Below, piece after piece: positions 7,593 through 16,683 of a DNA stretch of 64,000 nucleotides. Both the position numbers and the translations under genes were made by a program. Numbering within the stretch: position 1 is the stretch's first letter; each line of letters starts with the position of its first letter. Source of the stretch: JAVJST01 sp965229715 (lineage in GTDB: Bacteria; Pseudomonadota; Alphaproteobacteria; Rhodospirillales; Casp-alpha2). The notes under the pieces were generated by a model. That model searched no databases, was not told where the DNA came from, and worked only from the letters and a program-made list of their open reading frames with translations. The stretch spans positions 1,054,001 through 1,118,000 of the forward strand of contig CBDDJL010000002.1 in NCBI GenBank assembly GCA_965229715.1. The letters are read 5' to 3'.

Positions 7593-8732
7593 TCAGGCGG
7601 CGGTTGCCGCGACCAGCCGGTTGAGCCGGCTGAACGCCTCATCGCGGTCGACGTGGCACTGACGGATATGGCGGCTGCCCGAAAATGCCGTTCTGGCGTG
7701 CAGCACGCGCTGATTGTCGAAGACCAGCGCTTCGCCCGCCTGCAACTGAAACTCGATCCTGGAACTATCAGCATAGACCAGTTCGAATACCGTCCGCAGG
7801 GCGGCATAGACGGATTCCAACTGCTCGGCCGGCAGGTTGAGTGGGGCCATGGTTCGCTCGTTGCAACGGAATGCGGTGACCTGCCCCTCACCGTTCAGCG
7901 CAATCATCGGGATTTCAGCCCGGAAATCGGACTCCTCGCCGATCAGTCTGCGGTGCGGTAGCGGCGTCCGGCTGAGCAACTCGAAGGCGCCCGGATCGGA
8001 CTGGCGTAGTTGTTCGGCGATATTGAAACCGTCGACCAGAACGGTTGCGCCGCCACCGTCGGCACTCGCCTCCAGACAGCAAAAGACGATGAGGCCCGGT
8101 GGCGCATCGCGGAACAGCTCGTCGTTATGGGGCGGGATGGCATGCTTCGTCTCGGCCAGGGTCTTGTTGGCTGCAACGGTCTTGATTTCGAACACCCGCC
8201 CGTAGTTGGTCTGGCGGATGAACCCGATCAGCCCGGCGAGACGCTCGACCTCGTCCGGTTCGGCCGGCACGTCGCGGACGACCGAGAAGCCGTAGTCGCG
8301 GACATTTTCGAGCAGCTGCATGAATCCGGTATCGTCGCCGCACACGTCACCGTAATCGACCTCGGGTAGACGGTCGTTGATCGTGGCGTCCCACAAAATC
8401 GGCGAAGCGGCGGAGGCGGCATCGGTGCGGGCGAATTGTCGCAGCCACGCCGGATCGAAATTGCTGCGGTGGTCGTCGTCGCGCCAGACGATGTGCAAGC
8501 CGCCGTCGTCGACCGATGTCTTGAGCGGCGCAATGTCGGGCGGAATATCGCTCAACCGAAGAAACCGCTCGCCGGTCGACGATACCTTGTCGCCGCAGGC
8601 GCTGCAGGCGCAGTTGTCGCGTAACCAGATAAACGGGTGGACGGACTCGGTTCCATCGGCCCACACGACGGTGAGATTGCGGTCTTCGGTTCGGACGTGG
8701 GCAATGTGTGGAGATTTCTCGGACGATGCCAT
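7593..8732 (-). CDS. gamma-butyrobetaine dioxygenase-like 2-oxoglutarate/Fe(II) oxygenase
   Basis: A 379-residue enzyme of the gamma-butyrobetaine hydroxylase family. The N-terminal zinc domain has Cys41, Cys43, Cys46 and a later DDDH histidine. The C-terminal TauD-type oxygenase domain has the HxD pair His202/Asp204 and the distal His345, plus an arginine-rich ASGSRHIR-like region for 2-oxoglutarate. The family converts gamma-butyrobetaine to carnitine, or hydroxylates related trimethylammonium compounds. GGGAGG eight bases upstream fixes the start. A CoA-transferase of CaiB type lies nearby, and with the demethylases elsewhere this fits use of quaternary amines, though substrate is inferred. 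Confidence 0.8.
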   Translation of the reverse strand: MASSEKSPHIAHVRTEDRNLTVVWADGTESVHPFIWLRDNCACSACGDKVSSTGERFLRLSDIPPDIAPLKTSVDDGGLHIVWRDDDHRSNFDPAWLRQFARTDAASAASPILWDATINDRLPEVDYGDVCGDDTGFMQLLENVRDYGFSVVRDVPAEPDEVERLAGLIGFIRQTNYGRVFEIKTVAANKTLAETKHAIPPHNDELFRDAPPGLIVFCCLEASADGGGATVLVDGFNIAEQLRQSDPGAFELLSRTPLPHRRLIGEESDFRAEIPMIALNGEGQVTAFRCNERTMAPLNLPAEQLESVYAALRTVFELVYADSSRIEFQLQAGEALVFDNQRVLHARTAFSGSRHIRQCHVDRDEAFSRLNRLVAATAA

Positions 8733-8795
8733 GACAGCCTCCCGCGAATGTCCTGAAATGCTACATCCAACAGCGGGCGAGTGGAATGGCCGAGT

Positions 8796-9521
8796 TCATC
8801 CGAGCAGGTGCCAAAGCAACGGTAGCAGGATCGCCGTCGCAAGTGCATTCAGGCCCATGGCGAGGCCTGAAAAAGCGCCCGCCAGTTCGTTGATTTGCAG
8901 GGCCCGGGCGGTGCCGATGCCGTGGCTCGCGGTGCCCATGGCGAGACCGCGCGCCGCCCAGTCGCGAATCCGCAAGACATTGAGCACGAACGGTCCGAGG
9001 GCCGCGCCGAAAATACCGGTCAGGATCACCAGAACGGCGGTTAGCGAGGGCAACCCGCCGAGCTGTTCGGCGATACCCATCGCCACCGGCGCGGTCACGG
9101 ATTTCGGCGCGATCGATATGACAGCCTCGCGAGACCCCTGCAGGAAATAGACGATGCCGATGGCCGACAGGCTTGCGGTCAGCGAGCCGCAAACGATCGC
9201 GGCGAGGATCGCCCCGGCGGACTTGCGAACGACGTCGAACTGACGGTAGAGCGGAATGGCGAGCGCCACGGTCGCCGGGCCGAGGAGAAAATGCACGAAC
9301 TGGGCGCCCTCGAAATAGGTTCCGTAGGGCGTACCGGTCAACGTCAGCAGGGCGACGAGCACGACCACGGCAATCAGAACCGGGTTGACGAGGGGATTGA
9401 GCCCGGCGCGCCGGTACAGCCACATGCCGGCCTGATAGGCGACCAGGGTCAGGGTCAGGTGCAACAGAGGCGACGTGCTGAGATAAACCCAGATATCGCG
9501 GAGTGAATGAGGGTCGCTCAT
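8796..9521 (-). CDS. lrgB: LrgB-family membrane protein
   Basis: A 241-residue membrane protein with about seven helices. The family signature is present: NPVLIAVVVL near the N-terminus, LGPATVALAIPLYRQ in the middle, SVTAPVAMGIAEQLGG, and TASHGIGTARAL near the C-terminus. LrgA/LrgB pairs were first described as murein-hydrolase export or pyruvate/3-hydroxypropionate transport systems. The start (MSDPHSLRD) overlaps the stop of lrgA by four bases, so the two are co-translated. Confidence 0.88.
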   Translation of the reverse strand: MSDPHSLRDIWVYLSTSPLLHLTLTLVAYQAGMWLYRRAGLNPLVNPVLIAVVVLVALLTLTGTPYGTYFEGAQFVHFLLGPATVALAIPLYRQFDVVRKSAGAILAAIVCGSLTASLSAIGIVYFLQGSREAVISIAPKSVTAPVAMGIAEQLGGLPSLTAVLVILTGIFGAALGPFVLNVLRIRDWAARGLAMGTASHGIGTARALQINELAGAFSGLAMGLNALATAILLPLLWHLLG

Positions 9522-9880
9522 GCCGGCGGGTCCGGTTTTTCGGCATCGTCGCGTCGCCGCAGCTTCGCCATCATGAAACCGGTGACGGCGACGGTCAGTG
9601 TCGTGCTGACGACGAGTGCCACGGATATCGGCAGCCAATCGTCCGAGAGAACGCTCAGGTGCAACATGACGCCGACGCCGGCCGGTACGAAAAGCAGCGA
9701 CAGATTGTTGAGTAGAACATCGGCCGTGCGGCCGATGTCGTCTGGAACCGCGCCCTTGGCAATCAACCCCGACAACAGGATCACCATGCCGATCACCGGG
9801 CCCGGCACCGGCAGATCGAGACCGGCTGAAATTACCTCGCCGATCAGCTGGCAGACCAGGATGACCGTCAGGGCCGCCAT
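9518..9880 (-). CDS. lrgA: LrgA/CidA-family holin-like membrane protein
   Basis: A 120-residue protein with four predicted helices and the LrgA signature VPGPVIGMVILL, followed by LLNNLSLLFVPAGVGVM. It is the partner of the LrgB protein encoded immediately downstream with a 4-bp overlap. Its own ATG abuts the stop codon of the glutathione S-transferase gene (one shared base), so all three genes are probably one transcript. Confidence 0.88.
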   Translation of the reverse strand: MAALTVILVCQLIGEVISAGLDLPVPGPVIGMVILLSGLIAKGAVPDDIGRTADVLLNNLSLLFVPAGVGVMLHLSVLSDDWLPISVALVVSTTLTVAVTGFMMAKLRRRDDAEKPDPPA

Positions 9881-10488
9881 CAGCCTCGTCCGCCGGTCAT
9901 CGGCACGAACCCGTCCAATGTGCGAATACGGTCCATCCAGGCCTTGATGCCAGGATAGCCGGTTGTCTCGATGCCGCCGTCCTCGGCGACGTGCGTGTAG
10001 GCGAACAGCGCGATATCGGCGATGGTCGGCCCGTCACCGACGAGCCAATCGTGACCGGACAGTCTGTCCTCCATGACTTCGAGCGCCGCATGGCCCCTTT
10101 CGCGCAAGCCCGGCAGTTCGCCCCGGCGCGGATGGTCCTCGGGCGTGTGGCGCACGATGTAGCGCGCGACGGCGATCGAAGGCTCGTGGTTGTACTGTTC
10201 GAAGAACATCCACTGAAGCACCCGGGTCTCGGCCAGCCGGTCCGCCGGCAGATACGACGTGCCGTCGGCGAGATGATGCAGGATGGCGTCGGATTCCGTG
10301 AGAAACGTGCCGTCGTCCAGTTCGAGAACTGGAATCCGTCCATTCGGGTTCTTGGCCAGAAACTCCGGCGTCCGCGACTCGCCCCGGGTGATGTCGATCT
10401 CCCGGTAATCGTGATCAAGGCCGATGAGTGCACACAACAGCCGCACCTTGTAGCCGTTACCCGAGTCGTGGAAATCGTAGAGCTTCAT
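9880..10488 (-). CDS. glutathione S-transferase
   Basis: A 202-residue GST. The N-terminal thioredoxin-like domain starts MKLYDFHDSGNGYKVRLLC and includes NPNGRIPVLELDDG (cis-Pro) and LTESDAILHHLA (the glutathione-binding ES pair). The C-terminal helical domain contains GPTIADIALFAYTHVAEDGG. It starts after AAGGA and leads the GST-lrgA-lrgB transcript. The Ser/Tyr-type catalytic residue is not certain from sequence. Confidence 0.88.
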   Translation of the reverse strand: MKLYDFHDSGNGYKVRLLCALIGLDHDYREIDITRGESRTPEFLAKNPNGRIPVLELDDGTFLTESDAILHHLADGTSYLPADRLAETRVLQWMFFEQYNHEPSIAVARYIVRHTPEDHPRRGELPGLRERGHAALEVMEDRLSGHDWLVGDGPTIADIALFAYTHVAEDGGIETTGYPGIKAWMDRIRTLDGFVPMTGGRG

Positions 10489-10526
10489 TACTGTGAGTCC
10501 TTATTGATGGTTTGCCGCCGCCAACA

Positions 10527-10618
10527 ACGTCACCCCCGCAAAAGCGGGGGTCCAGACAAAATTTCCCCGATACGACAACGTAAAAGACTCTAGATTCCTG
10601 CTTCCGCGGGAATGACGA
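10527..10618. repeat. dispersed palindromic intergenic element
   Basis: Two hairpins about 45 bp apart: cccccgc-aaaa-gcggggg (10533-10550) and attcctgc-ttcc-gcgggaat (10594-10613). The ends read cgtcacccccgc and gcgggaatgacg. Elements with this kind of consensus occur in many copies in proteobacterial intergenic DNA and are usually non-coding. Here it fills the gap between the GST gene and the CoA-transferase gene. Confidence 0.75.
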
Positions 10619-10626
10619 AACGTGGC

Positions 10627-11850
10627 CTATATCACTCCGTCGCGTCGGAGGGTTTCGATCTCTTCCATCGTCAGCCCGCACAATGTGCCGAGGACATCAT
10701 CCGTGGAATCGCCGAGTGCCGGGCCGAGATGGCGGATCGTGCCGGCGGTGCGCGTGAGACGCGGCACCACGCCCGGCACCGTGATCTCGCCGAGTTCCGG
10801 GTGTGTCAGCGTTACCAGATTTTCCCGCGCAGCGATCTGCGGGTCGTCGAACAGATCGTCGATGCGGTTGACCGGCGCACACGGGACCTCGTGCTCGAGG
10901 CACACGGACATGATGGCCGAACGGTCCATCGACCCGGTCCACGCGGCGACCAGCTTGTCGACAACATCGCGGCCTGCGAGCCGCTTGCGAAGCGGACCGA
11001 ACTGATCGTCGTTCGCGAGTTGCGGCTTGCCCATGGCGCCGGCGAGCCGGGCAAACATCTTGTCGGTCGTGCACGCGATCGCGACCCAGCCGCCGTCACT
11101 GGCCGGGAAATGGCCGTGCGGGCAGGCGTTCCGCGTGCCGCTGCCCTCGGGGCCGCGGACGATGCCATTTCGCGCATACGCGGGCGCCACTTCGTCGAGC
11201 GCCCGGAAGATCGCCTCGTAGAGCGCGATGTCGACGACCTGGCCGAGGCCGCTGGCGTCGCGCTCGCGGAGCGCCGTCAGAATGCCGATGGCGCCGTAAA
11301 GTCCCGACATGTAATCGGCCAAAGATGTCGATCCGGGTGTGACCGGCGCCTCGCCTTCGTGCCCGGCGAGCGCCGTCAACCCGCCGAAGGCATGCGCGAT
11401 CCGTGCGAAACCGGGTCGCTCGCGGTAGGGGCCGGTCTGGCCGTAACCGGAAACCCGGAGCATCACCAGGCCCGCGTTGACGGCGGCGAGATCGTCCCAG
11501 CCGAGGCCCCACTTTTCGAGCGTGCCGGGCCTGAAATTCTCGCATACCACATCCGAGCATGCGACCAATTGCTTCAATATTTCAGCACCCTTCGGGGTGC
11601 GCAGATCGAGGGTCACGGAGCGCTTGTTGCGGGCTTCGCTCAACCACATCAGCGAACTGTCGTCGCGTTCCGTCGGCGTGCCGAACTTGCGGAACGTATC
11701 GCCGCCCTTCGGGTTCTCGATCTTGATGACCTCGGCGCCGAACTCGCCGAGGATGGCGGCGGTGAATGGCGCGGCGATGAACGTCGCGATGTCGAGCACC
11801 CGAACGCCGGCGAGCGGCCCGTCGGGGGAAGAGCCGGAATCATCGGTCAT
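10627..11850 (-). CDS. class III CoA-transferase (CaiB/BaiF family)
   Basis: A 407-residue family III CoA-transferase. It begins with PLAGVRVLDIATFIAAPFTAAILGEFGAEVIKIE-like family sequence (seen in pieces at residues 12-45), has the NKRSVTLDLRTPKG and ENFRPGTLEKWG blocks, and carries the catalytic Asp at residue 179 in LADYMSGLYGA. Members transfer CoA between carboxylic acids such as carnitine/crotonobetaine, formate/oxalate or succinate esters. The acid used here is unknown. Its start overlaps the stop of the MocR regulator by four bases, so regulator and transferase are co-expressed. Confidence 0.85.
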   Translation of the reverse strand: MTDDSGSSPDGPLAGVRVLDIATFIAAPFTAAILGEFGAEVIKIENPKGGDTFRKFGTPTERDDSSLMWLSEARNKRSVTLDLRTPKGAEILKQLVACSDVVCENFRPGTLEKWGLGWDDLAAVNAGLVMLRVSGYGQTGPYRERPGFARIAHAFGGLTALAGHEGEAPVTPGSTSLADYMSGLYGAIGILTALRERDASGLGQVVDIALYEAIFRALDEVAPAYARNGIVRGPEGSGTRNACPHGHFPASDGGWVAIACTTDKMFARLAGAMGKPQLANDDQFGPLRKRLAGRDVVDKLVAAWTGSMDRSAIMSVCLEHEVPCAPVNRIDDLFDDPQIAARENLVTLTHPELGEITVPGVVPRLTRTAGTIRHLGPALGDSTDDVLGTLCGLTMEEIETLRRDGVI

Positions 11851-13364
11851 GGTTTGCCGCCCTTGTCGCCGGCGCGCTTCACGCCCGAGGAGCGGCCGTC
11901 GCGAATGAGCCGGGCGAGAATTTCGATGCCGGGTTCGATACGGTCGATCGGGATCGAGGAAAACCCGAGACGAAAGACGTTGCGCGGACGCGGATCGTGC
12001 AGGAAGCAGGATTCACCCGGTTCGATAACGACGCCTTCCTCAAGCGCGGCATCGGCAAGCGCGTGTGCATCCAGCTTCTTCGGTCCTTCGACCCAATAGC
12101 TCGTGCCGCCGAACGACGGCGCCTCCGACATGTTGGGGAGGTGCGTGTCGAGCGCCTTGCCGAGGCACTCCCACCGGTCCTTGTAGGCCCGGTTCAGCTT
12201 GTGGATCAGCGCGTCGTGGTAGCCGAGCGACAGGAACAGCGCCGCGGTGCGCTGGTTGTTGTTCGGCGGATGGCGGAACATGAGATGGCGCAATTGGCGC
12301 AGTTCGGCGATCAGCGGCGCATCGGCGACGATGAAACCGAGCCGAAGGCCGGGAAACAGGGTCTTGGAAAGGCTGCCGACATAGATGACGCGGCCGTCCC
12401 GATCGAGCGACTTGAGCGCCGGAATCGGCGTCGACATGTAGTTGGTCTCGAACTCGTAGTCGTCCTCGACGATCACGAAATCGTCGTCCGACGATCGCTG
12501 CAACAGGGTCTTGCGGCGTTCCAGCGGCAGCGTCACCGTGGTCGGGTAATGGTGGCTCGGGGTCGCGTAGACATAGTCGCAGCCGGCGAGATGGCCGTCG
12601 GGATCGAGGCCTTTTTCATCGACGGATAACGGCCGCAGGTTTCCGGTCTTGAGCGACATGATGTTGCGCACGTCCGGATAGCCCGGCTCTTCGAGACCGA
12701 CCGTCGTCTCGGCGCGAACAAGCAGGCTGGCGATCAGATAGAGCGCGTTCTGCGCACCGAGGGTCACCAATACCTCGTCCTCGGCTGCAAGAATGCCGCG
12801 CCGGGGCAGCAGACGGCTTCTGATCTGTTCGACGAGCATGGGGTCGTCGAGCGAATAGGTGTCGCTGGTCCAGACATCCATGCCCTTGCGACCGAGCGCC
12901 TGTCGGGAACATTCCCGCCAGGCCGCGAGCGGAAACAGACCCTGATCGACCTGTCCGTAAATGAAGGGGTAGGGGTACTTCTGCCAGTTGGCGGGGCGCT
13001 GAAACCGGACGTGATCGGCAAAATCCAGCCGCCGGCGCGTCGCCCAGTCCGGCGGGTTGTCGGATTCGCGCCGCCCGCTTCTGGCATCTCCGCCGTCTGA
13101 CGCGCGCCGTACGTCAAGATCGCGGCTGACGTAAAATCCGCTTCGTTCCCGCGAGACGAGATAGCCGTCGTCGACAAGGCTCTGGTAGACGAGGCTGACC
13201 GAGTTGCGGGAAACGCCGAGCGATTCGGCCATCCGTCGGCTCGACGGCAATGTCTCGCCCGGCGGCAGCTGGCCGTCGAGAATCGCCGATACCAGAAGCT
13301 CGCGGATCTGCGACTGCAGACTCGATGAGCCGCTGCGGTCGATATGGAACAGGGCGTCCCTCAT
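11847..13364 (-). CDS. MocR/PdxR-type GntR-family regulator with aminotransferase domain
   Basis: A 505-residue fusion regulator: a GntR winged helix at residues ~10-80 (LPPGETLPSSRRMAESLGVSRNSVSLVY) joined by a linker to a class I aminotransferase-like PLP domain at ~120-490. The PLP lysine is at residue 334 in GSLSKTLFPGLRLGF. MocR proteins sense amino compounds or PLP through this domain; TauR of taurine users belongs here. It is divergent from an omega-amino-acid aminotransferase gene and overlaps the CoA-transferase downstream. Direct repeats in the intergenic region (13428-13456) are its likely operator. Confidence 0.88.
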   Translation of the reverse strand: MRDALFHIDRSGSSSLQSQIRELLVSAILDGQLPPGETLPSSRRMAESLGVSRNSVSLVYQSLVDDGYLVSRERSGFYVSRDLDVRRASDGGDARSGRRESDNPPDWATRRRLDFADHVRFQRPANWQKYPYPFIYGQVDQGLFPLAAWRECSRQALGRKGMDVWTSDTYSLDDPMLVEQIRSRLLPRRGILAAEDEVLVTLGAQNALYLIASLLVRAETTVGLEEPGYPDVRNIMSLKTGNLRPLSVDEKGLDPDGHLAGCDYVYATPSHHYPTTVTLPLERRKTLLQRSSDDDFVIVEDDYEFETNYMSTPIPALKSLDRDGRVIYVGSLSKTLFPGLRLGFIVADAPLIAELRQLRHLMFRHPPNNNQRTAALFLSLGYHDALIHKLNRAYKDRWECLGKALDTHLPNMSEAPSFGGTSYWVEGPKKLDAHALADAALEEGVVIEPGESCFLHDPRPRNVFRLGFSSIPIDRIEPGIEILARLIRDGRSSGVKRAGDKGGKP

Positions 13365-13427
13365 GCTACTCCGGTTCTGCTCTGGCGGATCGGGGGCAAC
13401 TTGGCCCGGTTAATACGAAAATCTGGC

Positions 13428-13456
13428 ACTAGGTCCAGATCGGACGCAAGACTAGG
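13428..13456. promoter_or_regulatory. candidate MocR operator: actagg direct repeat at 23-bp spacing
   Basis: actagg occurs at 13428-13433 and again at 13451-13456, 23 bp apart, about two helical turns. Read on the minus strand the first lies within CTGGACCTAG, which resembles the CTGGAC-TAA boxes described for TauR. MocR regulators typically bind direct repeats on one DNA face. The site lies between the MocR gene and its divergent aminotransferase, where autoregulation and activation would be expected. Confidence 0.5.
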
Positions 13457-13585
13457 GTCATTGCAGGGCCGTCTCAAGACGGGCATTTGCGTTCGCCTTA
13501 AGGTGTGGCAGCCTGCCCCGCGAAAAAACGTCCATGAGACGCGAGATTTGTTAACTCGGCCAACGAGCCTCACGGAGAGATGACG

Positions 13586-14896
13586 ATGCAATACACCGCG
13601 AATTCGCTTGAACAGCACTGGATGCCGTTTTCCGGCAACCGCGACTTCAAGGAAAATCCCCGCCTGATCGTTCAGGGCGAAGGCGTCTACTATACCGACC
13701 ACAAGGGCGGCAAGGTGATCGACGGTTCTTCGGGATTGTTCTGCTGCCCGCTCGGCCATGGCCGCAAGGATATCGCCGACGCTGTGCACAAGCAGTTGCT
13801 GACCAACGACTACGCGTCGCCGTTTCAGACATCGACGCCGGGCAGTTTCGAACTGGCGCAGAAGGTGACGCGCATCACGCCGGAGCCTATCAACCACATC
13901 TTCTTCGTGAACTCCGGTTCGGAATCGATCGACACCGCGCTGAAGATCGTCATGGCCTATCACCGGGCGCGCGGCGAGGGCCAGCGTTCGCGCTTCGTGT
14001 CGCGTGAACGCGCCTACCACGGCGTCAACATCGGTGGCGTCAGCCTCGCCGGCATGGTCAAGAACCGCGAGACCTTCCAGAGCGTCATGCCGAACGTCGT
14101 GACCATGCGTCACACCTGGGATGAGACGCAGGCCTTCACCCGCGGCCAGCCCGAGAAAGGCGCCGAACTGGCGGACGATCTCAAGCGGTTCTGCGAGACC
14201 TACGGCGGTTCGACCATCGCCGCCTGTTTCGTCGAGCCGGTTGCCGGATCGACCGGCTGCCTCATCCCGCCGAAGGGGTACCTCGAGCGGTTGCGCGAAA
14301 TTTGCGACGATCACGGCATTCTGCTCGTATTCGACGAGGTCATCACCGGCTTCGGCCGTCTCGGCCCGGCATTCGCGTCGGAGTACTTCGGCGTGACCCC
14401 GGATATCATGACCATGGCGAAGGCCCTCACCAACGGTGCCCAGCCGATGGGCGCCGTCGCGGTCAAGGACGAGATCTACAACACGGTGGTCGACGCGGCG
14501 CCGGAAAACGCCATCGAGTTTTTCCACGGCTACACGTTTTCCGGCCATCCGGCATCCTGCGCCGCCGGCATCGCGACGCAGGACATCTACGAGAACGAGA
14601 AGATCTTCGAGAAGGGCCAGAAGCTTGCGCCCTATTTCGAGAAGAAGCTGTTCGAGCTCGAAGGCATGGACCGCATTCGCGACATTCGCTGCATCGGTCT
14701 GTTTGCCGGCGTCGAACTGAAGCCCGAAGGTAATCCGGGCGCCCTCGGCACCCGTGCCCAGAAGGAGTTGTTCTGGAACGGTATGCACGTGAAGTTCACG
14801 GGCGATGTCGGTTGCGTCGCGCCGCCCTTCATTGCCGAGGAAAGCCACATCGACGAGATGGTCGACAAGCTTCGCGCCACCATCGAAGCGCTCTGA
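13586..14896 (+). CDS. omega-amino acid--pyruvate aminotransferase (class III)
   Basis: A 436-residue fold-type I class III aminotransferase. The PLP lysine is residue 279 (TMAKALTNGAQPMGAV), the PLP-pyridine Asp is residue 250 (LLVFDEVITGFGR), and the phosphate site is NSGSES at 109-114. Overall it is closest in pattern to beta-alanine--pyruvate transaminase (LEQHWMPFSGNRDF start). The second ATG (13586) is chosen because GGAG is eight bases upstream, whereas only two bases separate it from the first ATG. Followed by mmsA, it would make malonate semialdehyde plus alanine. Taurine as substrate is an alternative, given ald-xsc elsewhere in the window. Confidence 0.85.
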   Translation: MQYTANSLEQHWMPFSGNRDFKENPRLIVQGEGVYYTDHKGGKVIDGSSGLFCCPLGHGRKDIADAVHKQLLTNDYASPFQTSTPGSFELAQKVTRITPEPINHIFFVNSGSESIDTALKIVMAYHRARGEGQRSRFVSRERAYHGVNIGGVSLAGMVKNRETFQSVMPNVVTMRHTWDETQAFTRGQPEKGAELADDLKRFCETYGGSTIAACFVEPVAGSTGCLIPPKGYLERLREICDDHGILLVFDEVITGFGRLGPAFASEYFGVTPDIMTMAKALTNGAQPMGAVAVKDEIYNTVVDAAPENAIEFFHGYTFSGHPASCAAGIATQDIYENEKIFEKGQKLAPYFEKKLFELEGMDRIRDIRCIGLFAGVELKPEGNPGALGTRAQKELFWNGMHVKFTGDVGCVAPPFIAEESHIDEMVDKLRATIEAL

Positions 14897-14960
14897 CCGT
14901 CGCGTCCGTTCCCGCCGCCGCCATAAGCTGCCCGTTCGGGGCTTTGAAGAATTTCTAATG

Positions 14961-14994
14961 GCGCGGCGGGATCGTTGGCGATCCGGCGCCGCGC
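14961..14994. other. GC-rich inverted repeat between aminotransferase and mmsA
   Basis: gcgcggc-g-ggatcg pairs with cgatcc-g-gccgcgc around a ttgg loop. No T-run follows. It lies in the 164-bp gap before mmsA and could act as a pause, processing or partial-termination hairpin that sets the ratio of the two genes. Confidence 0.4.
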
Positions 14995-15060
14995 GTATTA
15001 TGTTGCGGGCCTTCGACCATCAATCTTATCCGAACCTGATATTCGGCGAGGACACAGCAC

Positions 15061-16578
15061 ATGACCCAGGAATTGCATCATTTCATCGACGGCAAGAGCG
15101 TTTCCGGCGAAAGCGGCCGCTTCCAGGATGTCTTCAATCCGGCGACCGGCGAGGCGGAGCGCAAGGTTGCGCTCGCCAGCGCGGCCGAGGTTCGCAAGGC
15201 GGTCGAAAGCGCCAAGGCGGCGCTGCCCGGCTGGGCTCACACGCCGCCGGCCAAGCGCGCCCAGGTGATGTTCAATTTCCGCGATCTGCTGAACAAGTAC
15301 ATGGACGAGCTCGCGGAACTGATTTCACGCGAGCACGGCAAGACCATGCCCGATGCGAAGGGTGAGATCGGCCGCGGCCTCGAGGTCGTCGAATTCGCAT
15401 GCGGGATTCCGCATCTCCTGAAGGGCGATTTCACGGAAAGCGCCGCCAACGGCGTCGACGTGCATAACGTTCGCCAGCCGGTCGGCGTCTGCGCCGGCAT
15501 CACGCCGTTCAACTTCCCTGCGATGGTGCCGATGTGGATGTTCCCGATGGCGATCGCCTGCGGCAACACGTTTATCCTCAAGCCGTCGGAGCGCGATCCG
15601 TCGTGCCCGCTCAGGGTCGCCGAGCTGATGATGGAAGCCGGCCTGCCCGCCGGCGTGCTCAACGTCGTCAACGGCGACAAGGAGGCGGTCGACGCCATTC
15701 TGCACGACCCGGACGTCGGCGCGGTCAGCTTCGTCGGCTCGACGCCGATCGGCAAGTACATCTACGGCACCGGTTGCGCCAACGGTAAGCGCGTCCAGGC
15801 GCTGTGCGGCGCCAAAAACCACATGATCATCATGCCTGACGCCGACATGAAACAGGCCGTCGATGCCGCCATGGGCGCGGCCTATGGCTCCGCCGGCGAG
15901 CGCTGCATGGCGATCTCCGTTGCCGTCCCGGTCGGCGAGGAAACCGCCAACCGGTTCGTCGAGGAACTCGCACCGCGCGTGCGCGACCTGAAGGTCGGTC
16001 CCTACACCGACCCGTCGACCGAAATGGGTCCGGTCGTTACCAAGCAGTCGCAGGAACGCATCCTGGGCCTCATCGACAAGGGTGTGGAGCAGGGCGCCGA
16101 TCTGGTCGTCGACGGTCGCGGCGTCAATCTGCAGGGTTATGAGAACGGCTTCTACGTCGGCGGCTGCCTGTTCGACAAGGTCACGCCGGACATGGACATC
16201 TACAAGGAAGAGATCTTCGGCCCGGTCCTCAGCGTTGTGCGCACCGGCGATTACGACGAGGCGACGAATCTCATCAACAATTGCCCGTTCGCCAACGGCA
16301 CCGCGATCTTTACCCGCGACGGCGATGCGGCCCGCGAGTTTGTCAAGAACATCCCGGTCGGCATGGTCGGCGTCAATGTGCCGATTCCGGTGCCCGTCGC
16401 GTACCACAGCTTCGGCGGCTGGAAGGACTCGCTGTTCGGCGATCACTCGATCCACGGCATGGAAGGCGTGCGCTTCTACACCAAGCTGAAGACCGTGACG
16501 TCGCGCTGGCCGTCGGGCATCCGCGAGGGCGCCGAATTCCACTTCGTCAAGGGTTCGGACCACGGCGCCAAGGACTGA
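15061..16578 (+). CDS. mmsA: methylmalonate-semialdehyde/malonate-semialdehyde dehydrogenase, CoA-acylating
   Basis: A 505-residue aldehyde dehydrogenase of the CoA-acylating MmsA/IolA group. It has the catalytic cysteine at residue 282 (GSAGERCMA), the oxyanion Asn in ITPFNFPAM, and lacks the usual general-base Glu, with ALCGAKNH at 247-254 instead, a hallmark of this subfamily. It converts methylmalonate semialdehyde to propionyl-CoA (valine route) or malonate semialdehyde to acetyl-CoA (beta-alanine and inositol routes). Adjacent genes supply both routes: an omega-aminotransferase upstream and 3-hydroxyisobutyrate dehydrogenase convergent downstream. Confidence 0.92.
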   Translation: MTQELHHFIDGKSVSGESGRFQDVFNPATGEAERKVALASAAEVRKAVESAKAALPGWAHTPPAKRAQVMFNFRDLLNKYMDELAELISREHGKTMPDAKGEIGRGLEVVEFACGIPHLLKGDFTESAANGVDVHNVRQPVGVCAGITPFNFPAMVPMWMFPMAIACGNTFILKPSERDPSCPLRVAELMMEAGLPAGVLNVVNGDKEAVDAILHDPDVGAVSFVGSTPIGKYIYGTGCANGKRVQALCGAKNHMIIMPDADMKQAVDAAMGAAYGSAGERCMAISVAVPVGEETANRFVEELAPRVRDLKVGPYTDPSTEMGPVVTKQSQERILGLIDKGVEQGADLVVDGRGVNLQGYENGFYVGGCLFDKVTPDMDIYKEEIFGPVLSVVRTGDYDEATNLINNCPFANGTAIFTRDGDAAREFVKNIPVGMVGVNVPIPVPVAYHSFGGWKDSLFGDHSIHGMEGVRFYTKLKTVTSRWPSGIREGAEFHFVKGSDHGAKD

Positions 16579-16593
16579 CTGTCACAAATTACG

Positions 16594-16664
16594 CCTCATA
16601 CTTCGACGAGCTCAGCATGAGGCAGTGATATTTCCCTCACCCTGAGCCCGACGAAGGGTGAGGG
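16594..16664. repeat. REP-like palindromic element, copy 1
   Basis: Two adjacent hairpins: cctcat...atgagg (with the word cgagctcagcatgagg) and ccctcaccct-gagcccgacga-agggtgaggg (16634-16664). A closely similar element lies at 45048-45115. Located between convergent mmsA and mmsB, where such elements often act as bidirectional 3'-end hairpins. Confidence 0.85.
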
Positions 16665-16683
16665 CGTAGGCGGAGTACCGCGT

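Noticed and set aside
10612..12099. Plus-strand frame opposite the CoA-transferase and MocR genes
   Set aside because: Arg/Ala-rich translation with no motif; the minus-strand genes account for the sequence.
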